A DNA stretch of 64,000 bases, taken from NCBI GenBank assembly GCA_012295275.1, contig CM022673.1, positions 14,613,288-14,677,287 on the forward strand, written 5' to 3'. The stretch's first letter is position 1; each line of letters begins with the position of its first letter. A program made the position numbers and the translations under genes. Positions 53,301-62,869 of this stretch are shown here, piece after piece. The stretch is from Chrysomallon squamiferum. Lineage: Eukaryota; Mollusca; Gastropoda; Neomphalida; Peltospiridae. The notes beneath the pieces are model-generated. The model was not told where the DNA came from. It saw nothing but the letters and a program-made list of their open reading frames with translations, and made no database searches.

Positions 53301-56132
53301 TGAATGATTTTCCTGTTCTCACTCACACACCAGTATTTTATAAATTTTTATAATTTACTTTGATCTTTTAAAGATATCATCTGTTGCAACCAATAAAATA
53401 AAACTAACAACTAAGTACTTGCCATCACACTGAACAATTTATAAAAGACAAATAGAGACATCATTACTCAAATAAAAACAGCACACAGAATAAACAAGAA
53501 ACTATGTCAAACTTTGTTACTCTGCTAGCAAAGTCAATATTTAACTCGTTGCTGTCTAAACACACACTGGAAAAACATAATACAAAATATAAAACTGTGC
53601 AGCTCATGTCATGCAGAGATAATGTAAAACAAATAAATAACAGATATAAGAAGATATAAACAAATCTCAGTAAATAAAAATCTATTGCTTTCTGCTAAAA
53701 CAAAACACATGTAATAAAAATGTGCCAATTTAAGAAATAATAAACACATATCAAACAATAAAAACAAAAAGCTCTAAGCATTTTTACAGCTGAAAAATAT
53801 CATTCATGATTCAAGCAGTCTTTATCTTCTTTAAAAATATGTGCTTTTTGTTTGCTTTTACCTGATACCATGTGTATTTTAAGTAAAAGTGCAACACTAC
53901 ACTAACAAAACAAGCTAAAAATACAAAATCACTTATGTGACAAAATGTAAGAAAAATATGAACATTATAGTTCAAAATTTACAACAATAATTATAAAAAG
54001 GAAAAAAAGGAAAGCTTTACAATGAGTAAGCCCCCCACAAATTTTGTTTCATGGTATGTACAACAAATTACCTTCATGATATAATGATCGCCATTGAACT
54101 GAGGCAAAGGAAAAATATTTAAAATGTTAATAAATGAGACAAAGTCACTGACAATATATTACATGGTTTCTGATCTGTTATTTTACTTATCATGACAATG
54201 ATGATGATGATACACTGACAGAAATTCAGATTTTATTAATATCTATTATTTTTTCTATTATTTATTTATCTAATGTTTTTATCTTTTTTTTTTTTTTTCA
54301 GTATTTCAGCTAATAAAAGGGAGATGCTTCTGTAATTATCTTATGGTATTAGTTTGAAGTGTAAAAACAATCACTGTAGTAGTCATGTAACAAGAGAAAA
54401 TTTATTTTAAAAATAAGATCTTAAAAATTATAATCTAATTTTATTTTTTATTATTTCAGCATTAATGCCGTAAATATGTAATTAAACAGAACTATAATTA
54501 AAATAATTAAGATACAATATTTCTACAGATGAAATTGATTTTGTTATTATAAAGTCAGCAAAACTGTGACAGATAATAATAAACTAGCAAGCTTTGAGTA
54601 ATGAACAAAGTGGTTAGTTTTTGTAGTAAGCAATGTTTTAAAACTACATTTGTAAACTCACCATCCTCATCATGCTCTATTCCCAGGTTGTGTCCAATCA
54701 TGTGAGACAAAATGGTGGCAGCCTGTTGAGGCTCAAATGGTTTGGGATTCTGAAAGTTAAAAAAAAGAAAAAGACATTTATTTCTGAGCATATTTTACTG
54801 AACACAACAGTCAGTACATTTCTCTATATGTCATTTATATTCCAATTTCAGCACAAATACAGAAACAGCATCCAATTTCAATCGTTTGTATATGAAGTCA
54901 TTTAAGAAAGCCAAATTTTTTAATTTAATAATCAACTTTTAAATAATAAAACCAGTTATTAATTTGATAATTAATCAGGTAATTACTAACAAAAATCTCT
55001 TTAATTGATAATATATGCTTATTTTTATGCTAAATTCATATTATATATACATATACAAGTTTGTGTTTATCACAATCAGTAGACTAAAATTTTGAAAGTT
55101 AACAAAATATTAGTTTACTAACCTTACACATTCCAACAGCTCTATCAGTACATATTGAATCTGGTATAGCCAAACCTATAGAGTTGTTTTCAAGATTTTG
55201 TCCACTATAAGAAAACATTACACAAAATTAACATTATTTTACATTTAACAAGTTTATAAATAGTTTTACACTTACTGAGAAATAAGGGATTTAGAAGATT
55301 TATCTTATATACATAATTTTTAACTTCACATTGCAAAATTTACACTGAAGTCAGATTCATCTTCCAGTTTCTGAATAAATACAGTTCATTTTATACATTA
55401 TGAAGTGAAAAATGCATTGATAATAAATGATATAATACATTATTTATAAAATAAAAATGAACTAATTATCAAGTTATGAAAAACTCACGTCATGAAGTAA
55501 GCGACATCAAAGCTGGCATCATGCAATGACTGAGATGTGTAAGTGAGGAATTTCTTGAGGACTTCTCTCTGTCTGTCACTGACTACAAACTGGTCTGCTG
55601 TGTTCCAATACTCCAGGTAACTCAGGGCAACCTTTATATCCAGATCTCGGAAATACTGAAATAAATTGAAAGTTTAGTAACTTAGATATTTATCAGGAAG
55701 TATTTGTTTTAATTAAGACTGGTGTTTGATGACAGGTGGGTCACAATATAACCCATCAAGCTGTTATTTGCTACCCATTATCAAAGACCACTTTATTTGA
55801 TTTTCAAGCATTGTGAACAATAATAAATGTAATAAAATGAAAACTACAACAAAATATCACTCATTTCAGTGATCACTTTGAATGTTAAATTTTAAAATAA
55901 AGTAAAAAATAGCTCACCAAGTCAACAATGTTAGCTATCTCAATACTGTAAGACGTCATATCTGGATGACTCAGGTTCAGCTTTTTGTACTGCAGGTACA
56001 AAACAATAATTTGTTAATAAAATAACTTATAGATTTCTTTTTTAAATAAATACATTAATACATTTAAAAAAATTATTCTGTTATTATAAGCAACAACAAA
56101 ACAAATATAAAAAAAAATTTCTTTATTTCTTG

Positions 56133-56175
<43 letters not shown>

Positions 56176-58635
56176 AATTCATGAAAATCCTGGAAAAAAT
56201 TTAAATAAAAATGAGTTTTTTTACCATAGCTTTATCAATAACGAGAGCTAATCGGATTGTTTTAGATGGCAGTTTGTCTGTTTTTCTTTGTGTCTGAAAC
56301 AAAATGTATAACAATTTTATTAGCATCTCAGCTGTTTTGTAATAACAGTGTGTATATATATATATATATATAAAGGATTTAAGTATGAAATATTCACTCA
56401 AATTTATAAATAATAGCATGATGATAATATGTTTGTCGTATTTAAATTTAAAAAAAAAAAAAAAAAAATTCATTTTTATGAAGAGACAATTAATAACTTT
56501 GAAGACAAACCCGCTGAGCACGAAGAGCTTTCAGCTTCCTGATAAATTCTCCTTTGTGTAATTCATGAAATGGCAGCCACTGACCTATGCTGTTCCCTGA
56601 AACAAGAAATAATCCTTATACAAAATATAATATAAAATTTTATCTTTCCTAATTTGTTTAAAGAATTCTGTTACTAATAGCAGGTTCTTTCTTACTTCAT
56701 AAAAACACTGTATTTGTACCTTTCAACTTGTTAGTGGTACCACAGGATATCATAAACAAAAATAAGTTTAAACACTATATTAACTTCTGTTTAGTATATG
56801 AATAGAAATAAAAGCATGAATTTATTGTGTAAGATAACACTTACATTATTTTAAAAAATGTAAATACTCCTTTTACATACCACATTTTTCTTTTCCTGAT
56901 TCTGTAGCCTTGAATATGATGTGTGGATGTTGTAACTGAAAAACGGAGACAGAGATTATTCAACTGAGAGTCTGTTATGGATGAAACATGCATAAAACAA
57001 CCTACCCAAGAATTATCTCAGCAAACTAAGTCTGCTAACAGGTTTGAACCAAATAAAACTGTACTTGTTAATTAACATCAGGAATGATTTTGTATGTAAC
57101 TCACTCTACTGTCTCTTTCCTTTTATTTTTGGTTCAGTTTCACTATTTACCATTTTTTTTTTTTGTCTGTTGTATTTTCTTTTTTTTTCTTTTTTTTTCA
57201 TGTGTCTATCAGCTAACAAAGAAAAATACATTATAGGAAAAAATAACTGAAATATGTATGATGAAACATGTTTTAATACAACTAAGTAGCTTTAATGAAA
57301 GAGAAAGTGTTAATAGGCAGATTTGTGTGGTGCAAGTCAGTCCCAGAGAGTACACAGCTGTTTGTCTAGGTGTGAGTTTATAATTAGCTGTGTGGCCTGC
57401 AGTCTCATCAGTTAATTTTCAACATCTGGTCACAGTGGGAGTGAAAAATCAGCCCACGCCAGAATTTACCAGGAGCTACTGTATACTGTTTGACAAAATC
57501 ACCCTCTAATACTGGTAAGACAAAAACAAAAGTCTGTACAAAACCTTTAGATACAATGTTAAAACAAGTAAAAATACACAAACATTCAAACATATAGAAA
57601 CACACACACACATACACACAAACAAACACAGAAAACACAACACCATGAACATAGCTGTGAAAATATACACATTTTTGATACATATATTACACATGTAGAA
57701 CAGTTGTAAATAAATATTTTGTTTTTATTTTATCTATTCCACACAGACACATGCACATAGAATCTATATCATACATATGTACATATATAAATATATTCTA
57801 TGTAAAGGTTTTTCCAAATGTTAACTCCTAAGGGAAATGCTTTTATCTGAACCAGAATGATTTGCTCTGTTCCTATTACTTAGTGTTTACCAATGTCTTC
57901 CTGTTCTTCCACAGTTTTTATTATCTTTTTTCTTCTTTCAAAAAAAAAAATAATAATAATAACAATAATAAACATTCTCAGTGGAAAACTACTTCAGATG
58001 TATTGCTTCCTGCAATAAAATACACACAGTATTTCCTTTTTACACCTCCACCTGGACACACTGTAAACAAGAACTTCACTATTTATACTTTAATTGACTT
58101 TAGGAAAAAAAAAAAAAATACAAAAAACACATTAATAATAAAACTATCCAGACATTCACTACTGAACTTAACACAGCTAAGATTAACTGACATGTGCCCC
58201 ATTAAAAATCAGATATCTTGAAATATTTCCAACAGCTCCAACATAAAGTGTAGGATGTTAGGATTTTCTGTATTTCAACCACGGGTGGTTTATAAATAAT
58301 AGGATGATATGAGCAAATGTGAGATAACATCATTATACACAGGAGAAATAGGCTGAAATAAATACACATTGTTCCTTATCTTTCAGCTTTTCATTTCCAA
58401 AATAGTTTTACTGTGCTAATTAAGATTTACACTTGATATACACATTTCAGAAGTATACATAAATAAAGGTAAGAAATTAAACAGACAAATCTTTAAACCT
58501 GAGTGAATTAATGAATGATGTAAAGAATGAATTATTTAACAACACCTTAATATGTTATAACATATGTATTTTAACTTTCAATTAGCTATTCTCACACAGA
58601 TTAAAAAAAGATGTCTTAGTCTAGCTAATCTCTCC

Positions 58636-58693
<58 letters not shown>

Positions 58694-59918
58694 AAATTAC
58701 ATATACACACATTCTCACTAACTCACTTTTTTTAAGTTTATGTGTGTACAAACCTTTTACTCTGTACAGTTTTTAAAAGTAAATTACTTCAGATACAACA
58801 AAGAATATTGTTTTATTGAAAACAATTGAAGACCTGACAGAAAAAGCAGTTACTGGGTTACAATGAACAGTATAACTTTAACTCTACTAAGTCCACACAA
58901 ACTGGTCTTTGACCCCATCAATAAGTATAGTAAATCAGCATACACATATGTAAGTATATACAGGAGCCAACAAATGCATTAAGCTAGTGCAGAGAGAAAC
59001 TATAAATAAAAAGCTAACAGCTGAACAGTAAATGTAGCATGTTTTATGGAAGAAGGTAACATAAACATTATATTGAGTTATCTCTTGATGGGCTCTATTA
59101 TCACTGCACCAGAAATACCATACCAAAAAAACAACCAACCAGTTTTTGAAATAAAAGTCTACAACCACTTTTGTAACAGGCAGGAAGACAGCTTGTGAAT
59201 AACTGGAAAAAAAGTCTATTCTGTTTACAATGAAAACTGTTCTTAAAACACATAAATACAGATTGAACAGTTGAAGAATAATAGATAAAAAAGAAAACTC
59301 TGCTATATAGCAACTGCTTTGTTGAGACAATACAAAAAAAAAAAAAAAATTAATTATTCTTTTATATACATTTCTTGTCCTTTTTCTATTTCAAAAATGC
59401 TTTCTTACAATTCAAAGTAACAAAAACAGAAACAAAATATTTAATGTATTTCGTGAATTTCATTTAATATCAATTAAAAAACATAAATTTTACTAAATGA
59501 TAACAATAATTACAATTAACTAAATAAATTAATAATAACAAATATTTTTCAAAACCAAGTATGTTAAAACTACTTTTAACAGTTCTTTATTTATTTTACT
59601 TGTACATAATCTTATAGTGCAAGCGGGGAGTATCTCTAACTCAAATTTACACAAATTTCAGATCAGTCACAGATGCTGGTTTGTTTCATCTGTTGCATAA
59701 AATCAGATTAACATATAAAAGGCTGTGTTATTGTGTTAGGAGTGTTTTTAATGTCACATGGAAGGAGGATATAAAAGACTGTGTAAGGTTTTGTCTTGAA
59801 ACACTTTTTAGAAGTGTGCCTTGAGAAACAATGAGTTGAAACATGTGTGAGGACTTGGAAGTCAAAGAGAAATAAAATCAATATAGGTTTTATAGAATGA
59901 CCCGCTGACTACTGTTCA

Positions 59919-59991
<73 letters not shown>

Positions 59992-62073
59992 AGACCCCCA
60001 AGAAGTTAATAAATAAAAAATAAAACACTAATCAATATCTAAATGAATGACTATTTGTTTAATCAACATTATACGAATGCTATTAGATTGTGATTTTAAA
60101 ATAATTGAATGTGAGAGAAAAAATATATATTACACTATTGGATATACTAGATTAAAGCAAAAGTGACAATACAATATGTAATATACCAAACGTCATATGA
60201 AACAAGAAATTTATTTCTCTAAAGAACATGTATATAAAATAAAATTTAAACAGTGTTTTCTTTATTCGTTATTTAACCCAGATGATGAATTCTCTTAGTG
60301 ACAGTGTGTAAAAATCTGGAGATTTTTATTGTTTTAAAAGTGATGTTTTAATTGTAGAACATAAATGTACGCAGGTATGGTTATGTAGTCATTGCTCTCA
60401 GAAGATAAAGATAAACAGTAAAATGGAACTCATCACATCAAACTTACATAAATAACATATTCTGCCTTGTCTTTCAATATTAAACTATCTTCCTAAATCT
60501 ATATGAAGTTTGACATTTTAACATAATATTCTAGCATTTTTGTATTAGCAATTTTAACAGATTATGTTCTAAATTAAATTAATGCTTATACATTCTACAG
60601 TAAACACTTAGATGACTCAATTTTATCACCATTCTAGTTTTGCTAAGAACTGATCAAGAACAACTTTTACTAAATGGATTAAACAACAACCCGCGCCTAC
60701 AGGAAGGTGAAATTTTTAACAGAACACAAGCTAACTGATTAACCATCAGCTAATGGAAGTAACATATTTACTGACATTAAAAACTATATTTCTTAAATAG
60801 CAGACAAGGATCTTTTAAAGAACTTTCTCACAGACAGGAAAGTATTTATAATGGTACTTGCTAGAGGAAACACTGGGAACTGGCTGGAATGGGAAATAAC
60901 AAAAAGAAATACAAGTTTTAAACAAAATCACTTTCAGATTTAAGGTACTAACTAAAAAAGGAAAAAAGATCAATATCAGTGATCCACAGACATGTGTTGT
61001 CAGTAACAAAGAAAATATTTTACTTTCACTTTCTTTCACTCTACATCATGGTTCCAGTCTGCCAGTTTCAGTTTGATCAATTGAAATGCACTGAAAACAT
61101 GGTCAATGTATTTTTATATGACATCTGTTCTCAATGATCCTAACTTACAAGCATTAAAAATAACTTTTTCCCAAACAACCAGAAACAGATACATTACCTG
61201 AACCATTAACTACAAACCTTTCTAAGTGATAAATACAGAAATAAATAGAACAGAAACATTAACTACAAATCTTTCTAGGTGATAAATACAGAAATAAATA
61301 CAAAAGAAACATTTAACTATGAATTTCTCTGAGACTTTCTCGTAACAAAAACAAACAAAATTTTATCCTCAAAATCATAAAAACATATTGTTGTTGAACT
61401 ATCTACAGACTAGTGATGGTTCTGCTTTAACTTATCACATGGGAAGCAAGCATTTAGGAATGGATAGCTATGCCATCTATTTATGAAAATTAACAGAAAG
61501 CACACATTTAAAGACTCATGAAAGAAACATATACGAAGACAGGCAGAGTATAGGTCTATGTTTGACAGGTTCAGTATGTTAAAAATGCATTCATTCATGT
61601 CCTACATGTTGCATTGTATCATGCAATAATAAAATTTAACATACAAAAATGATTTTGGTGGGATTGTTTCAAACTGTGTCAAAAGACAGGATCATGCTTA
61701 CACTTCAGAAGTGTTTTGATCAGAAATCTGCTGTTGAATGGCTATAAAATAAAAACTGTTTTCACTCACCCCTTCATCACCTCCTAACATAGGCTGGATC
61801 ACATAGGTCTCATTGTGCATCTGTATCACACCCCTAAAACAAACACTCTCTTCATAAACAAAAGTATTCTTCATTGTTTTGGATTGTTTTACCAAATTAA
61901 GCACAACTAATAATTAATGCTGTTTTAACTAATCTAACATTTCAATTTTTAAAAAATAAAAAAATAAAAGAAGTATATTATTTATGTTTCAACTGTTTAT
62001 TTACTACTTTAGGGGATTTTTAATTTTATTTTTGATCTTTTATTCTTATTTATTTTATTTTGGGGGTTTTTTT

Positions 62074-62128
<55 letters not shown>

Positions 62129-62869
62129 TTTTAATTTTACTGTTATTATTATTTTTATTTATTTTTTATATTTTTCTTTGGAAGGCTGAGGGAATAATTT
62201 TTTGTCTATTTTTAGATCATAGAGAAATTATTTTATTTATTTCCAGAGATAAAAAAATTGACTGCATGCTGAGAAACCTCATTTCACAAAACTAATACAA
62301 CATTCACAGCTGTTGTATCCCCTACTGACACAAACCTGTATCTAATACTCGTAGAAGAAAGAAGATTGAGAAAAAAAAAAAAAAAAAAAAAAGTATAAAA
62401 ACATCTTCCCCATAATTTACAAATCATGTTTACTTTTAACTTTTATTCTTATTTTAATGAAGTACTTTGTTCTTTTAATTAAAATTATTATGATTTTTGT
62501 ACATCCAGCTAATCAAATTAATTGTTTATTTCTAATTTTATATTTCAATACAATAATCTTAATTCAACTGCTAATCTTTTCAAAGTAATTATTATTTCTT
62601 TTTTTATTAATTCAGATATTAAAACAATTATTTAAAAATTCAATATTTTTAGTCTGTTTCTCAGTGAACATTTAACTAAATGAATCTCTGTATTTTCTGT
62701 TTCAGGACTTACACTTTGTTATTCCTGTGTGAAAAAGATATCAACTAAACTATTTATAATTTTTATTTATTATCATTTTAAAGTACCTGATTCCACTACA
62801 GGTGCTAACAGCAACACTGGACCAATCATCTCTCTTCACGTAACCATGGTAATAACAATGTTCCACCGT
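45679..62869 (-). CDS. ADAM-family transmembrane protein, ADAM11/22/23 type, 3' part, 21 exons
   Basis: Gene-level entry; exons follow separately. Joined exons give 3795 nt, 1264 residues plus stop, all phases matching. Numbering here starts at the first exon in the window. Order: prodomain end (1-96, cysteine-switch-like Cys67, RAQR at 93-96); metalloprotease-like domain (about 105-310) with HMIGHNLGIEHD at 242-253 and a GCIM Met-turn; disintegrin (about 314-405) with CRPRQTECDVPEFC at 372-385; cysteine-rich (about 406-550); EGF-like (about 555-582); Thr-rich stalk; membrane helix (about 644-667); cytoplasmic tail (669-1264). The catalytic Glu is Met, so proteolysis is not expected. Family members lacking proteolysis act in cell adhesion and synapse organisation. 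The cysteine-rich/EGF layout and lost Glu favour the ADAM11/22/23 group, but orthology needs a tree. The first exons lie beyond the window. Confidence 0.93.
47622..47759 (-). CDS. ADAM exon: juxtamembrane cytoplasmic tail
   Basis: 138 nt, residues 669-714. Starts RRKTPTKLQ as stop-transfer, then a Ser/Lys-rich linker ending NLGILPSY. It is supported by phase match on both sides and a GTAAGT donor rather than by homology. Confidence 0.85.
47760..48118. repeat. CA-rich intronic repeat
   Basis: Intron between the membrane-helix exon and the next. About 47830-48085 is CA-rich with a longer word 'ACACAGATATACACATACA' present twice (near 47983 and 48012). Val/Cys-rich frames here are artefacts. 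Confidence 0.9.
48119..48435 (-). CDS. ADAM exon: EGF end, Thr-rich stalk, membrane helix
   Basis: 317 nt, residues 564-668. CFCDNGWSGLDCS completes the EGF module; a Thr/Ser/Pro-rich stalk with one NIT glycosylation site follows and looks O-glycosylated; the helix runs about 644-667 (WLIIILASVVGGLVLIL). The donor GTCACT is weak, so intron retention or alternative splicing here is plausible. Confidence 0.95.
48680..48851 (-). CDS. ADAM exon: cysteine-rich end and EGF start
   Basis: 172 nt, residues 506-563: GLVQDGTKCGANKVC, then LNCPGTTKAIICSGHG. 'DGTxCG' and 'CSGHG' are the shared ADAM elements; the spacing resembles ADAM11/22/23. Donor GTAAGT. Confidence 0.95.
49123..49239 (-). CDS. ADAM exon: cysteine-rich domain
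   Basis: 117 nt, residues 467-505 plus two bases: NIMCGLLHCEGG (ADAM 'CGxLxC'), then a hydrophilic stretch ending HGVEYEC. Donor GTACGT. Confidence 0.94.
49650..49761 (-). CDS. ADAM exon: cysteine-rich domain
   Basis: 112 nt, residues 430-466 plus two bases: SKCFERFNPTGNFNGHCG, then FARCSPE across the junction. Donor GTAAGT. Confidence 0.94.
49880..49953. repeat. Short (ATT)n and poly-T in ADAM intron
   Basis: (ATT)n at about 49880-49895 and a T-rich run to 49953; no coding signal. Confidence 0.85.
50076..50190 (-). CDS. ADAM exon: disintegrin end and cysteine-rich start
   Basis: 115 nt, residues 392-429: QDGHPCDHGTGYCMGGIC, then QQCQIIWGQ. Matches the ADAM 'QDGxxC..GxGYCxxGxC' pattern. 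Donor GTGAGT. Confidence 0.96.
50625..50705 (-). CDS. ADAM exon: disintegrin loop
   Basis: 81 nt, residues 365-391. The loop CRPRQTECDVPEFC has ECD at its tip and fits R-X6-D-[LV]-P-E-F, close to the RX6DLPEF motif known for alpha9-integrin binding in ADAMs. Donor GTGAGT. Confidence 0.96.
51088..51183 (-). CDS. ADAM exon: disintegrin domain
   Basis: 96 nt, residues 333-364: PCCDPSTCLL, then CRSGPCCSNC, with all expected cysteines. Donor GTGAGT. Confidence 0.96.
51923..51994 (-). CDS. ADAM exon: start of disintegrin domain
   Basis: 72 nt, residues 309-332: CGNSIVERGEECDCGSEE, the canonical disintegrin opening 'CGNxxVExGEECDCG'. Donor GTGAGT. Confidence 0.96.
52356..52461 (-). CDS. ADAM exon: end of metalloprotease-like domain
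   Basis: 106 nt, residues 273-308: FSTCSKSDLD followed by a hydrophilic helix and SCLEGKPP. Typical ADAM 'FSxCS' and 'CLxxxP' ending. Donor GTAAGT. Confidence 0.94.
52842..52893 (-). CDS. ADAM exon: Met-turn
   Basis: 52 nt, residues 256-273: GCDCADKFGCIMSTKV. CDC and GCIM are the conserved cysteines and Met-turn of reprolysins. Donor GTAAGT. Confidence 0.93.
52894..54661 (-). other. ADAM intron holding the candidate microexon
   Basis: 1.8-kb intron, AT-rich and CpG-poor. Apart from the 27-nt candidate I see no exon; it includes poly-T near 54282-54298. Confidence 0.6.
54072..54098 (-). CDS. Candidate 27-nt microexon of the ADAM gene
   Basis: Between the zinc-site exon and the next exon, a 27-nt stretch is flanked by a strong acceptor (TTTTCCTTTGCCTCAG) and donor (AAG before GTAATT). 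Placed in the transcript it keeps frame and inserts nine residues, read as VQWRSLYHE with the junction Gly, directly after HDED. No stop is created. It is not counted in the 1264-residue length. Chance remains possible. Confidence 0.4.
54662..54749 (-). CDS. ADAM exon: degenerate zinc-binding site
   Basis: 88 nt, residues 227-255. Holds HMIGHNLGIEHD against the catalytic pattern HExxHxxGxxHD: His242, His246, Gly249, His252 and Asp253 are kept, the general-base Glu is Met243. Ends one base into a Gly codon; donor GTGAGT. Confidence 0.95.
55123..55204 (-). CDS. ADAM exon: metalloprotease-like domain
   Basis: 82 nt, residues 199-226: NNSIGLAIPDSICTDRAVG. Corresponds to the ADAM 'GLAxxxSIC' segment. 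Donor GTTAGT. Confidence 0.94.
55489..55655 (-). CDS. ADAM exon: metalloprotease-like domain
   Basis: 167 nt, residues 144-198 plus two bases: YFRDLDIKVALSYLEYW, then a helix and DASFDVAYFM. The latter is the strand before the active-site region. Donor GTGAGT. Confidence 0.94.
55918..55989 (-). CDS. ADAM exon: metalloprotease-like domain
   Basis: 72 nt, residues 120-143 (YKKLNLSHPDM, IEIANIVDL), matching the 'IANxVD' helix of reprolysins. Donor GTGAGC, acceptor TACCTGCAG. Confidence 0.93.
56225..56293 (-). CDS. ADAM exon: start of metalloprotease-like domain
   Basis: 69 nt, residues 97-119. Contains IRLALVIDKAM, the first strand of the reprolysin fold. Donor GTAAAA is weak; the frame opens straight into the intron. 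Confidence 0.92.
56511..56596 (-). CDS. ADAM exon: prodomain end and processing site
   Basis: 86 nt, residues 68-96. It ends in Arg-rich KLKALRAQR, giving RXXR sites (93-96, 96-99 with the next exon) that fit furin cleavage. The donor GTTTGT is weak. Confidence 0.9.
56881..56935 (-). CDS. ADAM exon: prodomain with cysteine switch
   Basis: 55 nt, residues 50-67: HPHIIFKATESGKEKC, then Gly across the junction. Cys67-Gly68 sits where ADAM prodomains carry their cysteine switch. Donor GTATGT, acceptor TTTTTCAG. Confidence 0.92.
56936..61769 (-). other. Largest ADAM intron (4.8 kb)
   Basis: AT-rich, CpG-poor. Contains CT/CA tracts at 58632-58693 and 59922-59987, CA near 57600 and poly-A runs. 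A 91-residue minus-strand frame ending at 57408 includes KQYTVAPGKFWRGLIFHSHC, which I do not recognise. Confidence 0.65.
61770..61833 (-). CDS. ADAM exon: prodomain
   Basis: 64 nt, residues 28-49, reading GVIQMHNETYVIQPM, the usual ADAM 'G-I-NETY-I-P' prodomain segment with an N-glycosylation site. Donor GTGAGT. It is preceded by a 0.95-kb intron and followed by the largest intron, 4.8 kb. Confidence 0.93.
62060..62132. repeat. (TTTA)n microsatellite in ADAM intron
   Basis: TTTA run of about 60 bp within the intron between the first two traced exons. Confidence 0.95.
62787..62869 (-). CDS. ADAM exon: prodomain
   Basis: Encodes residues 1-27 plus two bases, including EHCYYHGYV and STCSGI, the hallmark ADAM prodomain segment. 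Acceptor TTTTTTTCAG; donor GTACTT. Begins at a codon boundary, so an upstream exon ending in phase 0 lies beyond the window or unseen within 62870-64000. Confidence 0.93.

Noticed and set aside
57408-57683. 91-residue minus-strand frame in the large ADAM intron
   Set aside because: Half is CA-repeat derived; the other half has no recognised family and does not fit the ADAM splice phases.
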